This document shows positions 23,395 through 34,855 of a stretch of 64,000 bases of DNA, one piece after another. The notes under the pieces are model-generated. The model worked only from the letters and a program-made list of their open reading frames with translations. It was not told the DNA's origin and searched no databases. This DNA comes from Stomoxys calcitrans (taxonomy: Eukaryota > Arthropoda > Insecta > Diptera > Muscidae). Every line of letters starts with the position of its first letter. The first letter of the stretch is position 1. The stretch covers positions 50,563,280-50,627,279 of the forward strand of contig NC_081552.1 in NCBI RefSeq assembly GCF_963082655.1, read 5' to 3'. The position numbers were made by a program, and so were the translations under genes.

Positions 23395-24523
23395 TTGTAT
23401 ACCCACCACCATAGGATGGGGGTATACTAATCTAGTCGTTCCGTTTGCAACACCTCGAAATATTGATCTAGGACCCCATAATATATATATATATTCTCGA
23501 TCGTCTCGACATTCTGAGTCGAACTAGCCATGTCCGTCCGTCCGTCTGTCGAAAACACAAAAGCGGTCGAACGCGTAACGCTAGCCGTTGAAATTTTGCA
23601 CAGATATTTGATATTGATCGTTGGGAATTGCAAATGGGCCATTTTGGTTAAGATTTGGATATAGTTCCCATAAAAACCGATCTCCCGATTTGACTTCTTG
23701 AGCCGATTTGGCTAAATTTTTGGTATGACTTCCATCATCTAAACCAATTACGGTTCGAATTGGTCTATAACCTGATATAGCTCCCATATAAACCGATCTC
23801 CCGGTTTGACTTCTGAAGCCCCTGGAAGCCTCAATTTCCATCCTATTTGGCTGAAATTTTGCACATAGTGTTCTGCTATGACTTCTAAAACTGAGCCGAG
23901 TACGGTCCGAATTGGTCAAGAACCTGACCGATATAAACCGACTACCCGATTTGACTTCTTGAGCCCCTGAAAATCTCAATTTTCATTCGATTTGGCCGAA
24001 ATTTTGCATGCGGTCCGAATAATCGGACAATAACCTAATATAGCGCCCATATAAAGCGATCTCCCTGTTTGACTTCTTGAGCCCCTGAAAGCCTCAATTT
24101 TCATCCAAATTAGCTGACTTCTAACAACTGGGCCAAGTACGGCTTAAATCGGTCAAGAACCTGATACAGCTCCCATATAAACCTATCTCCCGATTTGACT
24201 TCTTAAACCCCTGGAAGGCGCAATTTGGCTGAAATTTTGCACATAGTGTTCTTTTATGACTCCCAACAACTGTTCCAAGTACGGTCTAAAACGGTCAAGA
24301 ACATGATATAGCCCCCATATTAACCGATCGCCCGATTTGACTACTTGAGCCCTTACAAGTCGTGATTTTAATCCGATATGGCTGAAATTTTATGTTATGA
24401 CTCTCAGCAACTGTGCCAAGTATGGTCGGTCTATAACGACATATAGCTCCCATATTTTACCAGAATCCATGGTGGGGGTTCCCAAGATTCGGCCCGGCCG
24501 AACTTAGCACACTTTTACTTGTT
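23395..24523 (+). mobile_element. ATACCC-type repeat, family C, full-length copy
   Basis: It starts TATACCCACCACCATAGGAT and ends GATTCGGCCCGGCCGAAC plus CACACTTTTACTTGTT. It shares the CCATGTCCGTCCGTC block with families A and B. The tandem units (ACCGATCTCCCGATTTGACT type) are less regular, about 116-150 bp apart by my reading. The family is a third branch of the same kind of element. Confidence 0.85.
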
Positions 24524-25734
24524 TTAAACTAGTTGTAGTCGTCTACTATACGCTAATCCAAATTTCATTAGGATACCTAGATCGATCTGGAATGTTTCTA
24601 AGATAGCCCATGAATGGGTATTTTTCTACACGTTTCCAGATTTTCTATCCGTCCAGATTAATTTACATTTTAAAATAACAATTTCAAATGAAACCATTTC
24701 GTATTTTCCTTTGAATTTCATAATTCACAATACGGTATTTAAGGCAATTGATACGGAGCTCATAGTGAGTTAGGATCGAAATCTATCAGCCAATGCCAAG
24801 CAGTGTTGATTCTAATAGAAATTTATGAGTTCTGTAGGCTTTGACCGTAGCATTGGACACAGTGAAATATTTTTTAAAAAAATTTTTAAATTTTCTTTTT
24901 CAATTATTGATTTTCTTCTAAATAAATCTCTTTACAATGAATAAATCCCGATATCACCCTTAAGTAAGGAAATGTATTAAAATAATATTAGCCGGCAGAC
25001 TTTTATCTATGAGAGCCAGTTTTATATTTCACTTACAGTTGTCGCTAGGTCATTTGACATCAATTATTTATTTATTTCATCTACCGAGTAAAAATTAGTG
25101 GGCAAGGAAATAAAAAGGATTACAACTGCAATAACGTGGAAATCTCCTCGTATTTGTGATTTCTAGATTTACAACTTTTTTTTTTATTGTATCGCCAATA
25201 AATTAGGAAAACGTGAGGACTTATAAAGACATGATGCAAATTATAGCCATATACGGCGAAGTTGGATGCAATTTTTATCGGACATCTTTTCCATCACAAA
25301 CGAATTTTCGATCGATTTTAATAACGCTCGGAAGAGAATAAGCGACAGCTTTAAAGCAGAATGAATTTTTTTGCTAAACTGTTTTTTAAAATACTTTGCG
25401 TTTAAAGTTGCTTACTGTTTTCCGTTTGTTTGCGTAAAATTTTATGGAAATAAAAGTCTTAAAATGAGCGCAGTAGGAAAAACTCCATCAAAATACTGGA
25501 GCTGATTCGCCAAAACTATCACTATAAAACCAAGTTATTCGCAGTGACAACCACATTATGAAGGCTTTGAAGGCAAGCAGTACAAAATGTGACTTTAACC
25601 AAATGGCACCGCCGATGGGCCAGTAGCGAACACAATTTTCAAAAAAGTTTGAGGTATCTTTATCAAATTCACAGTTACAGAAGAATTTTGGCAATTTTCA
25701 TTTTTGAAACTGTGGGTTGGGCACCCCCCAAGAA
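24524..25734. other. Unassigned AT-rich DNA
   Basis: No gene, domain or repeat terminus recognised over 1.2 kb. The minus-strand ORF at 25694-25488 (68 aa) has no recognisable family. Confidence 0.45.
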
Positions 25735-25824
25735 TATATAGACTTTAGATCAATATTTCGAGGTTTTACAAACGGAACGACTAGATTAGTTTACCCCCAT
25801 CCTATGATGGTGGGTATAAAAAAA
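25735..25824 (-). repeat. Family C repeat terminus, truncated
   Basis: Reading on the minus strand, the ATACCCACCATCATAGGATG start is followed by CTAATCTAGTCGTTCCGTTT and the CGAAATATTGATCTA block; everything after that is missing. Confidence 0.75.
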
Positions 25825-25859
25825 ATGTTTCCATGGATGTTCTAATTTCCAATCTTCAA

Positions 25860-26470
25860 GGCCTTCTTTATCTTATAACAATATAATAATATTGGGAGGA
25901 TTTTAAAAGTAATTTTGTGGAAGAAAATTTGGTTTCAGATACTTTTCGAGTTTTTGACTTACATGCAACTAACTTCCATCGAACTGCCAATAGCCTGATC
26001 GATATAATATTCGTCAATCAGGTGAATAAGGTCATATTTTATGATCAATCAACCGCTTCGATGCTTTCGAAATATGATTTATTATTTATTATATACGATC
26101 AAGGTGTGAAACATGAGGCAGAACACATTCAATATTGTGATGTGGTTAAGCACTACTTAAAGAGACTCTTGTTAATATGGAGAGGAAATCTGTCTATTAT
26201 CTACACGATGCCAACGACCAGGTGACGTTTCTACGAACGTAAGCACTAAAATTAAAATTTTATTAAGCACCATGAACATCCTCGGCTCAGTGACCATAGA
26301 AAGCGATTGATTTCCATAAGAGTTAGTAATTATACAAGATGGAAAAGATTTAAAACTCCGGAGCTTTACAACTTATACATATTGTCCAGGACTGAAGTGG
26401 CTAATCAGTGGTCGAATTACCGCGTACGTGAACGAGTAAAATCGTTCGAAATCTCTTTATTGTGTGTGAA
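25860..26470 (+). pseudogene. Non-LTR retrotransposon endonuclease relic
   Basis: The plus-strand frame at 25917-26225 includes NSLIDIIFVNQVNKVIFYDQ and SKYDLLFIIYD, which match the C-terminal part of an APE-type endonuclease (S-D-H-xL is degraded to SKYD). Shifted frames add TRWKRFKTPELYNLYILSR (near 26340), the linker before reverse transcriptase. The reverse transcriptase of what may be the same element resumes at 29220, beyond an inserted RTE-like element. Confidence 0.6.
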
Positions 26471-26814
26471 TTAAGTATCAGTTTATTGAACGGGAAGTAT
26501 TGAAAATTAAGAACGCAAATGTTTAAATCGAACATTATTTATAAAAACTTTGGGCATAAACATTTATGCACAATTGGAAAAAACACCCAATAAACACAAA
26601 AAGAAATTTCATTCGATACGACAGCGCACTCAATCAAGTATGCGGTAACTCGGTCCCATGTTAGAATCGCCAAGTTAATTTTACAAACGAAAATTTTAAC
26701 ACGCCGTTAGTAGCAAAAGTAAATGGAGATAAATTCGTCGTATTGCCATTGGGCGAAAGCAAAACAAAATAATTTCTGTTGATGTGGACTGTTTAAATTC
26801 ATGTGGATGCCACT
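26471..26814. other. Unassigned DNA
   Basis: No domain or repeat boundary recognised. It lies between the endonuclease relic and the 3' end of the RTE-like element. Confidence 0.35.
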
Positions 26815-29095
26815 TACTTACTTTACTTTAATTGGCTACAACAGAATATTTGTTCCACTTGCCGAACGTAGAATAGCGTTCCAAGCGGCTCGATCTTCTG
26901 CGCTCATTCTAAAATCTCTGACACCAAGTTTCGAGGTGTCTCCCACAACTTGATCTTGCGTGTTTGCGTGTACCACCGTGTTTGCCTTCAAAAGACTTCT
27001 TTGCTGGAGCTTCTTCATCCATTCTGACAACATGACCTAGCCAACGCAACCGTTGTATTTTGATGCGTGTAACTATGCTATCGTCGTCCTACAGCTCATA
27101 CAGCTCGTGGTTCATACGTCGCCTATATTCTCCGTTAACGCAAACTGGTCCATATATTTTACGAAGAATTTTTCTCTCAAATACTCCAAGCACTGCCTCA
27201 TATGCTTTCACAAGTACCCATGCTTCAGAACCATATAATAGCACGGGTAGTATCAGTGTCTTGTGGCCTTTTTTCTAAACTGCTTACTTAGTCCAAAGTA
27301 GCATCTGTTTGCCAGTATTATTCTTCGCTTAATCTCAAAACTGGTGTCATTCGTTTCGGTTACGGCGGTGCCGAGGTAAATAAAGTTACTGGCTGTCTCA
27401 AAGTTGTGGTTCCCAACTTTCGCCAATTTCTTTATCTGCTCGGTTGTGCAAGGTTTTTTGGGAGTTGAAACCATCGATTTCGTCTTATCTCCATTTACTG
27501 CCAGACCCATTTTCACTGACTCTCTTTCGATTCTTTCAAAGGCTGTAGTTACTACTTCCGGTGACCGACCTATGATATCGAAATTCATGGGTAGAATTTC
27601 CGGACTTCATTCTGACTCCTGTACATCTCAATTCGCTCGCACTCACGTCTTTCCATTTCCTTTTTCTTTCTGCGGAATAGACGTTTCTCATCTCTCCTTT
27701 TCTCCCGATACCTCTCCTTCATCAGGCGCGTTGGTACTGATTGCAGGATTGCTCTATATGCCGCATTCTTGGCTTCAGTAGCATCTCGACACTCTTGGTC
27801 GTACCATGGGTTTCTTGGAGGAGGCTTCCGGTACCCAAGTACGGATTTCGCGGCATTTTCCATGGAGTGGGCAATAGTTTGCCACTGCGCCATTATATCA
27901 TCGGAACAAGGAGTGCTTTCATCAAGCAGTTGGGTCAGTGGAGTGGAGTATGGCGCTGCCATTTGTTGTATTTGCAGCTTTTCAATGTCCAGCTTCCGTG
28001 CAGTGTCAGATCGTACTTTCCTCGCCATGTTCAAGCGGGTGCGAACCTTTGCTGCAACGAGGTAATGATCCGAATCCATATTCGCCCCACTGATCGATCG
28101 TACATCTAAAACGCTGGATGAATGCCTTCCATCTATCACAACGTAATCAATTTGATTTCTCTTCGCCGCGGCGAAATCTACCAGCCTCAAACCATTACTG
28201 GACGTTATCTCGTGGAGGCTAAACTTTCCGACTGTTGGACCAAAGATGTCTTCCTTCCCTATTTTCGCATTAAAATCTCCCAGAACGATTTTAATATCAT
28301 GGGCGGGGCAGCGGTCATATTCTCTCTCTAGGCGCTCGTAGAAAATATCCTTGGTCTGCTCGTCTTTGTCTTCCGTCGGGGCATGGGCACAAATAAGGCT
28401 AGCCTCTCATCCACCGGAGTAAAGCTGGAGACAAGGTGTTTCAGTCTCCGACTAACCACAAATCCACAACCAAATTCATGCCTCGTGTTATGGCAGCTAT
28501 AGTATAGTTCGTCACCGTTTGTTGTTGTATGTAACGCCATTCCCAGTCCATCGCACTTCCTGTAAGGCGGTAATATCAGCCTTGTACTTCTCTAATACAT
28601 CCGCCAGCGCGTATACTGCACCTTCTCTATAAAGAGTGCGGACATTCCAGGTGCAGATCCGCAAATCTTGGTCCTTTTTTCATTTGCATGGGTCGTCAAT
28701 GTTGGGGGGGTCCGTTTTTACTATTCCTTTGTTTCTCATAGTAGTTCTCAGTTTTCCGGGGGCGGGTTACTGGCCTAGCGCCCCAACCGCATGGGTTTTT
28801 TGGGATTGCACACGTATCCCTCGTTGTGGCGAGCCGCTTGCTCCAAGATCCGACGCTCGCCAGTGCCAACTGACTCCTCACTAAGACTCTCATCTCGAAA
28901 TTCGCTGACTGCCCGCGGCCGCATTTGCAGCTACTCCGCATAAAAACGGAGCTTTCCACCATCCGCAACTTGTGGACGCGCCCGGTAGCTTTCAGCTAAG
29001 CTTCCCGTGATAAAGATGGGCACCACACAAGTCGGAGCTCAAAGTTCCAGCCTGTGTGGTGCTCATAGTCATCCCGTATCGGACGGGATGACTTA
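26815..29095 (-). pseudogene. RTE/BovB-like non-LTR retrotransposon, copy 1
   Basis: On the minus strand the order is as follows. A hairpin-bearing 5' leader (29095-28900) comes first. Endonuclease follows: REGAVYALADVLEKYKADIT near 28620, HEFGCGFVVSRRLKHLVSSF at 28490, FTPVDERLA, and RNQIDYVVIDGRHSSS with GANMDSDHYLVAA at 28160-28040. Then come the linker and the late reverse transcriptase (KMGLAVNGDKTKSMV and FIYLGTAVTE, 27588-27253) and a C-terminal tail (27033-26836, DRAAWNAILRSASGTN). The early and middle reverse transcriptase, including the YADD box, is missing by deletion at about 27590. The style matches RTE/BovB-like elements; clade confidence is moderate. Confidence 0.75.
29040..29095. 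repeat. Terminal hairpins of the RTE-like 5' leader
   Basis: An 11-bp perfect stem AGTCATCCCGT/ACGGGATGACT with a 5-base loop lies near 29067-29093. Just before it, a CACCACACA/TGTGTGGTG stem encloses GCTCAAAGTTCCAG (about 29021-29063). The second stem is also present near 31572-31615 and in part near 34770-34810. Confidence 0.7.
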
Positions 29096-29219
29096 ACATT
29101 GACCACACTTTCTTTTTCCATTTGCGAAGAAAATCGCCGGTGAATGAGCTAGCTTGGAAAGAGAAACAAACACAAATTCTATCTACGTTGGGGAGAATTC
29201 GAAAGTCAGAAGTGAAAAT

Positions 29220-29900
29220 ATTTATTTAAAATACCTTTACATTTCGTACATTAAGCCAAGATGAAGTTATCTCTGCTGTAATAAAAATCCATTCAAATGC
29301 TATAGGCATGGATGAAATAGAACCGTGGCTGATCAGACAATTCTGCCTTGCCTTAGAAGAAAATAAAAATGTTACCATTTTCTAAATATTAGAGACACCG
29401 ACATATAATCAAATCAATTAATTCATATACACAAACGACTATTTATAGCACAGGCAATCTGGATATGGGAAAAAAAGAAGTTACCGGCTCTAATTGATGT
29501 GATTGAGGATCTTAGGTTAAATAGAGATAAGAAGATGGAATTATTACTAGTACTACTTGACCATAATCATTCTTTTGATACCGTGGATCATTCAATTTTA
29601 TTAACCAAAAAAAATTTTCAACTTCTCCAGTTCTTCACTAAAACTTATGAAATCTTATTTGAATGTACGGTCGCAATTCGTTATGTTGCATAATAAACTA
29701 TCGAAAGCACTTCCGATTGGCAGAGGAGTTCCTTAAGGTTCAATATTGGGACCTTTGTTATTTTGTTTGTACACCAACGATTTACCTAATTGCCTTCAAT
29801 TTACTTTATTACTCTTCAAATGTACGCAGATGATGTCCAATTATATCAGCGATATGGTAGAGGACTAAGTTTCTCTTACTGTCCATCGCGAAGCCTAACA
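29220..29900 (+). pseudogene. Non-LTR reverse transcriptase relic
   Basis: Plus-strand frames give SQDEVISAVIKIHSNAIGMD (near 29255-29310), VIEDLRLNRDKKMELLLVLL and DHNHSFDTVDHSILL (29499-29590), GRGVP then GSILGPLLFCLYTNDLPN (near 29720-29795), and MYADDVQLYQR in another frame (29820-29850). These are ordered reverse transcriptase motifs with an intact YADD box but several frameshifts and stops. Likely the downstream part of the element whose endonuclease is at 25860-26470. Confidence 0.7.
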
Positions 29901-29914
29901 CCTGACTTAGCGAC

Positions 29915-30195
29915 ACAATTTGCCCATGAATATTCCATTAAGAACCTGTGAGTATACTTTTTTCATATCAACGAATGATGTCCGATACAAGCTGAAGCTC
30001 AATAATGAGGGGCCTCCTTTTTTATTGCCGAGTCTGATCGATTTGCCGCACAGCGACACCACTTAGAAAAGTTTACACGACTACCTTAGGTTAATATTTC
30101 ACAAGTGTCGTCAGCGCTAGGATTTTTTTTCAGAGTTCTCATCGGTATTTGAACCCAGGCGTTCAGCTTCAAAGGCGGACATGCGAACCTCTGAT
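29915..30195 (-). mobile_element. tRNA-like SINE
   Basis: On the minus strand the head contains GCCTGGGTTCAAATACCGA, which fits a pol III B box (GGTTCRANNCC). A body with ACTCGGCAATAAAAAAGGAG and GAGCTTCAGCTTGTATCGGA and a tail with TTAATGGAATATTCATGGGC follow. From memory, this body resembles a dispersed repeat common in muscid and tephritid flies. No flanking target duplication was found. No RNA polymerase III transcript is shown by the sequence alone. Confidence 0.6.
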
Positions 30196-30353
30196 GAGCA
30201 GTTCGAATTCATGCTTTCTCAGCCCCAGGAAATGCAATATTCTGTTTCGCCTCATATAAGCCGTCATCGCAGAAAGCGGGCCCTTATGTAATTCGTTGTG
30301 CCGCATACCAACACTCATCATATCCCTCAGCAAAACGGAAGAGTGGCCAAAGT
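30196..30353. other. Short unassigned spacer
   Basis: Nothing recognised between the SINE and the next retrotransposon relic. Confidence 0.4.
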
Positions 30354-31180
30354 TTAAGGAGCGCCAGTTGCTGACTTTCTCAGTCTAAGGCCAATCTTTT
30401 TGGTAACACACCCAATATGCAGGTGCAAAGGCGTAAGATCGAGTGTGGCATTCTGCGCCTCTTTCCAGGCGCTGCTTCTTGTCCCAAAGATGAGCAACGT
30501 CGCGTTTCCCTGTGTCTTCTCGATAATACCACACCAGACATCCATAAGGTGAGAATGGGCTGAATAACCGCCTTAAGCATGTAGTGTACCGTCCAGGCCT
30601 TAGGCCCCAACTCCTATTGACACGGGTAGAGTGCATTCATTACCCTAGTTACTCTTTTCACTATGCTCCTTCTCCAATCTCTGATCAAGAGTCACTGCCA
30701 GGTACTTGGCCTCAGGAGAAAGCTGAAGGAATTTATGCAAAGCCCGCTTGCCCTCGCTTATGCGGAAATCTTCCTCAATGCGAACGAAGTCCATAATAGG
30801 AAAAAGTAATCGGGCAACCACCATGATGACGATGTCATCCCCGTATGCAACGACCTTCACCCTTTTTCTCTCAAAATACCCCAGATCCAGTTAAAAATCA
30901 GAAGCCACGAAGAGATGATAAAACTCCTCTCAGCGGAGTTCCTCGAATCACCTTCGCTAGAGATGCGTTGATTATCCAGCTTTTTGGCATCATATCAACC
31001 CAATTCATTAAAAAAGTCTACCAGATCATCGTGTATGAACTCCAACTTCGCGCTATAAGAGCCACCTTCTATGTCCAAAACAGCCCGCAAAGTAAAGTCG
31101 TTCGCACCCAAATTCCCTTCTATGTTAACCACATCATGAATAGCACTGTCATCCAACCGACCTTTAGTTGGTGTGGTTTT
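30354..31180 (-). pseudogene. LOA/I-group reverse transcriptase relic
   Basis: On the minus strand: TLRAVLDIEGGSYSAKLEFI with DDLVDFFNELG (about 31080-31000) is the palm motif A region. Scrambled frames of the RGTPQGGVLSP region follow (near 30930). Then come MKVVAYGDDIVIMV (30860-30820; the catalytic box reads YGDD), LSPEAKYLAVTLDQRLEKE, and the thumb segment RVNRSWGLRPGR and YGCLVWYYRE (30636-30500). Broken by several frameshifts. It lacks endonuclease and RNase H. Confidence 0.7.
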
Positions 31181-31662
31181 TGTTGTAGCTATGTGTTGTA
31201 TACTGAGGCAGCAGCCCTTGCCGATGAAGGACTCCATCCGGTCAAACCAGTACGTACAACCGGCCACATGTCTGTATGTGGAGGTAACGATCCTCGTAAA
31301 GCTCCTGTAGGAGAGCAAGCTTGTTTCGGTCCAAAGAACAGATCGCCGAGGGAACATCATGGCCAATGGTTATATAAAGGCGCCAATTACTTGTCTTGTC
31401 ATATCGAGTATCATAGGCGTTCAATATTTAAGCAAAGTTCGTGCCGCCCGGCGTCCAACTGAGACTCTCTACTCAATACCGCTGATTGTCCTCGTTGCAG
31501 CTACTCCGTATAGAGCTTTCCACTATCTGCGTCCGGTAGCTAGCAGCTAAGCTTCTCGTGACAGCAATGAACACCACACAGATCGGAGCTCAAAGTTCCA
31601 GTCTGTGTGGTGCTCATATTTATACCGTTAGGTTCATACCATTAAAGGGTCGAGACAGTCCC
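31181..31662 (-). repeat. SINE-like repeat with RTE-type 5' hairpin, copy 1
   Basis: It begins on the minus strand with the hairpin CACCACACAGA/TCTGTGTGGTG (31615-31572), continues through a body shared with 34461-34851 (AAAGACCGAAAC/GATCGCCG block near 31330-31345) and ends in an ACAACA-rich tail near 31181. The hairpin end is also the 5' leader of the RTE-like element at 26815-29095. Two copies of similar length and the same ends suggest a non-autonomous family mobilised by the RTE-like element. Confidence 0.55.
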
Positions 31663-33544
31663 AAACTTTACTTTAACTGGCTATGACAGAACATTTGTTC
31701 CATTAGACGAAAGTAGAATAGCGTTACAAGCGCTTCGATCATATGCGCTCCTGCTATAATATCTGACACCAAGTTTCAAGGTGTCTCTCACCACTTGATC
31801 TTTCCATTGGACTTTTGACCTTCCCGGTTTGGGTGTTTCATCATGATCGCCTTCAAAAGACTTCTTCGCTGGAGCTTCTTCATTCATTATGACAACATGA
31901 CCTAGCCAACGCAACCGTTATATTTTGATACTTTTAACTATGCTAACGTCTTCACACAGCTCATACAGTTCGTGGTTCATACGACACCGATACTATCCAT
32001 CAATGCAAACTGGTCTATAAATTTTACGAAGAATCTTTCTCTCAAACACCCCAAGCACTGTCTCGTCTGCTTTCACAAGTACCCATGCCTCATATGTCAT
32101 CCTGCAGAGTGTTATCAATTTTGTAGGAATACCAAACTAAGACATGGCTTGAAATACCTTTGAACGTAAAAGGGTATCGAAAGAGGCTTTGTAGTCAACA
32201 AAGAGATGGTAGGTGTTGATTTGTCCTCTTTTGGGTCTTTTCCAGGATTTGGCGCAGTGTGAATATCTGGTCTATGGTGTATTTACTAGGTTTAAAGCCG
32301 CATTGATAGAGCCCAATCTTTCACACAGTACGCTCGAGAGTATCTTGTATGCGATGGGGAGGAGACTTAGTCCTCTGTAGTTGACATATTCCGTCTTGTC
32401 TCCTTTCTTGTATACGGGACATAGTATGCTGAGGTTTCAGTCATCGGGAATGCGTTCTTCTAGCCAGATTGCGCAGATAAGCTGATGCATACGCCTTATC
32501 AGCGTGTCCCCGCCGGTCTTGAATAATTCAGCAGGCAACCCGTCGTCTCCTTCTGCCTTGTTGTTCTTCAGTCGGGTCAGTGCTACTTGACACCCATTCT
32601 GACTACGAGGTAAACATTCTACACAAACATCAGGGATTGGTTCTGCTGTATCCTCTTTGCCGCCATCGACGGACACTAGCAGCTGAAAAAAATGTTCTTT
32701 CCATATCCTCAGCACACTATCTGTATCAGTTACCAGATTTCCTTCTTTGTCTCTGCCGGAGGATGTGCCGGTACCAAAGCCATCGCTTTGATGTTTAATT
32801 CTTTGGTAGAATTTCCGGACTTAATTCTTACTCCTGTACATCTCAATTCGCTCACACTCATGTCTTTCCATTTCCTTCTTCTGTCTGCGGAATAGACGTC
32901 TCTCCTTTTCCCCTACACCTCTCCTTCATTTGACGCGTTGCTACTAATTGCATGCCGCATTTTTGGCTTCAGTAGCATCTTGACACTCTTGGTCGCACCA
33001 TGGGTTTCTTCGGTGAGGTTTCCGGTACCCAAGTACGGATTTCGCGGCATTTTCCATAGAGTGGGCAATGGGTACGCACTGCGCCGTTATATTATCGGGA
33101 CAAGGAGTGTTTTCAACAAGCAATTGGGTTAGTCGCGTGGAGTATGCCAGTGCCATCTGTTGTGTTTGCAGCTTTCCACATATTTTTGGAATGAAGCTTT
33201 TCAATGTCGAAAGCTCGGCAGTGTCAGATCGTACATTTTTCGACTTACTCAAACGGGTGCCAACCTTTGCTGCAACAAGGTAATGATCCTAATTTAGATT
33301 TGCTCCACGGATCGATCATACATCTAACACGCTGGATGAATGCCGTCCATCTATCATAAAGTGATCAATTTGGTTTCTCGTGTTTTGATCGTGTGACAGC
33401 CATGTGGCTTTGTGAACATTTTTAGGTTAAAATCTGGTGCTGCTAACTACCATGTTTTTGCCGTGGCGAAATTTATCAGCTTCAACCCATCACCGGGCTT
33501 TATTTCGTGGAGACTAAATTTTCCGACTGTTGGAACAAAGATAT
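31663..33544 (-). pseudogene. RTE/BovB-like non-LTR retrotransposon, copy 2
   Basis: On the minus strand: endonuclease remnants (LDDGRHSS-type and NLDQDHYLVAAKVG-type frames near 33340-33240), linker (HSMENAAKSVLGYRKPHRR, 33080-33000), and the start of reverse transcriptase (MLRIWKEHFFQLLVSVDGG, LTRLKNNKAEGDDGLPAELF, 32715-32437). [20 protein letters not shown] follows near 32410, then a palm remnant (FVDYKASFDT near 32190). After a deletion comes the C-terminal tail with MRWLGHVVIMNEEAPAKKSF (31914-31681). It keeps the reverse transcriptase part that copy 1 lost but lacks the YADD region. Confidence 0.75.
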
Positions 33545-34460
33545 CTTCCTCCTCTAGGTTAGGTTAGGTTGGGTTTAAGTGGCGGTCTGCCATCAGACTC
33601 ACGTTTCGTCCATTGTACCACAGGAAGAGAAGAAGGAAGATGCCTTCTCCTTCCTACCATTGAACCATCCAGATCGCTTTAAAAAGCCCAACAACTTTCG
33701 ATTGTTCACATCCTCTAAATCAGACAGGTTCTCAAAGAAATGAGAATCTAAAGTCAAAGAAATGAGAACCTCCTTCTGACAGCCAGTGCGAGACACACAC
33801 ACAGAAGGTGTTCTATAGTCTCTTCTTCTTCGATGTCCTCACAGCTTCTGCAAAAGTCTTTACTGGCAAACTTCAGACTGTCAGCATGTTTTCCTATTAA
33901 ACTGTAACCTGTCATGACGCACACAATGACTGAGACGTTTAGCCAGTGACCTCAAAGAGATGGACCTCTTCAAGTCTAGATAAGGCCACATAGTTTTGGA
34001 ATACTCACAGCTCCCTCTTTCTGATCACAGCCCCCTCTTAGCTTACATGTCGCTAGAGTATGCCTCTGGATTCCAGTTTCTCTGGAATGTATAAGGTAGT
34101 TCCTAGACTCGCCAGCCTGTCTACTTACAATTCCCTGGGATATTTCTGAGGCCCGGCACCCAGAATAGGTAAATTTTGAACTATTTAGCCATCTCGTTGA
34201 GAGATCAGCGACAGTCGAGGGTGGTTTTTGTGCTCGGAATATATTCTCTAGGGATTCTGAGAACATATTTGTGACATTATATCTGAGCCATTCCACCACT
34301 TCCTTAATTGCAAGGATCTCCGCTTGATACACACTGCAGTATTGGGTAACCTTTTCGATATGATCAGTTCTATATCTTTAGAGTACACACCAAAGCCCAC
34401 CTGGTCGTCTAGTTTGGAACCATCCGTATAGAAGTCTATGTAACTCCTATTACCAGGGAT
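33545..34460 (-). pseudogene. 3' part of LOA/I-group retrotransposon 1 (RNase H)
   Basis: Reading the minus strand from 34460: IDFYTDGSKLDDQVGFGVYS begins an RNase H domain, followed in the next frame by QAEILAIKEVVEWLRYN (34332-34280) and, after decay, the C-terminal tail at 33802-33599. The 3' end is marked by GGTTAGGTTAGGTTGGG on the plus strand at 33553. The RNase H is separated from its reverse transcriptase (36371-38300) by two insertions at 34461-36370. Confidence 0.75.
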
Positions 34461-34851
34461 ATCGCTGTTGTTGTTGTATCCACATTTTCATGTGGATGTG
34501 ACCATCCTCGTCAAGCCCCTATACGTGAGTAAGCTCTTTTCGGTCCAAAGGACCGATCGCCGCGGGAACAGGGTGGCTATTGGTCATTTACAGGCGCCAA
34601 TAACCCGCCTTGTCATATCGAGCATCATAGGCACTCAGTATTTGTGCAAGAACCGCTCGGTACCGCTAATTGTTCTCGACTGCCGCTGCAATTCCATATG
34701 GAGCATTCCACTATCCGCAACCTGTGGACGCGGCGGTTGCTCGCACCTAAGCCTCTCGTGATAGCAATGAACATCATACAGATCACAATATTCCTACCTG
34801 TGTGGTGCTCACATCTATCCCGTGCCGGGACAGTACAGTACTTTATATCAA
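34461..34851 (-). repeat. SINE-like repeat with RTE-type 5' hairpin, copy 2
   Basis: Same ends and body as 31181-31662. The minus strand starts CTGTCCCGGCACGGGATAG, contains CCTTTGGACCGAAAAGAG and ends with a CCACATGAAAATGTGG hairpin and ACAACAACAACA. It sits inside LOA/I-group retrotransposon 1. Confidence 0.6.
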
Positions 34852-34855
34852 AAAA

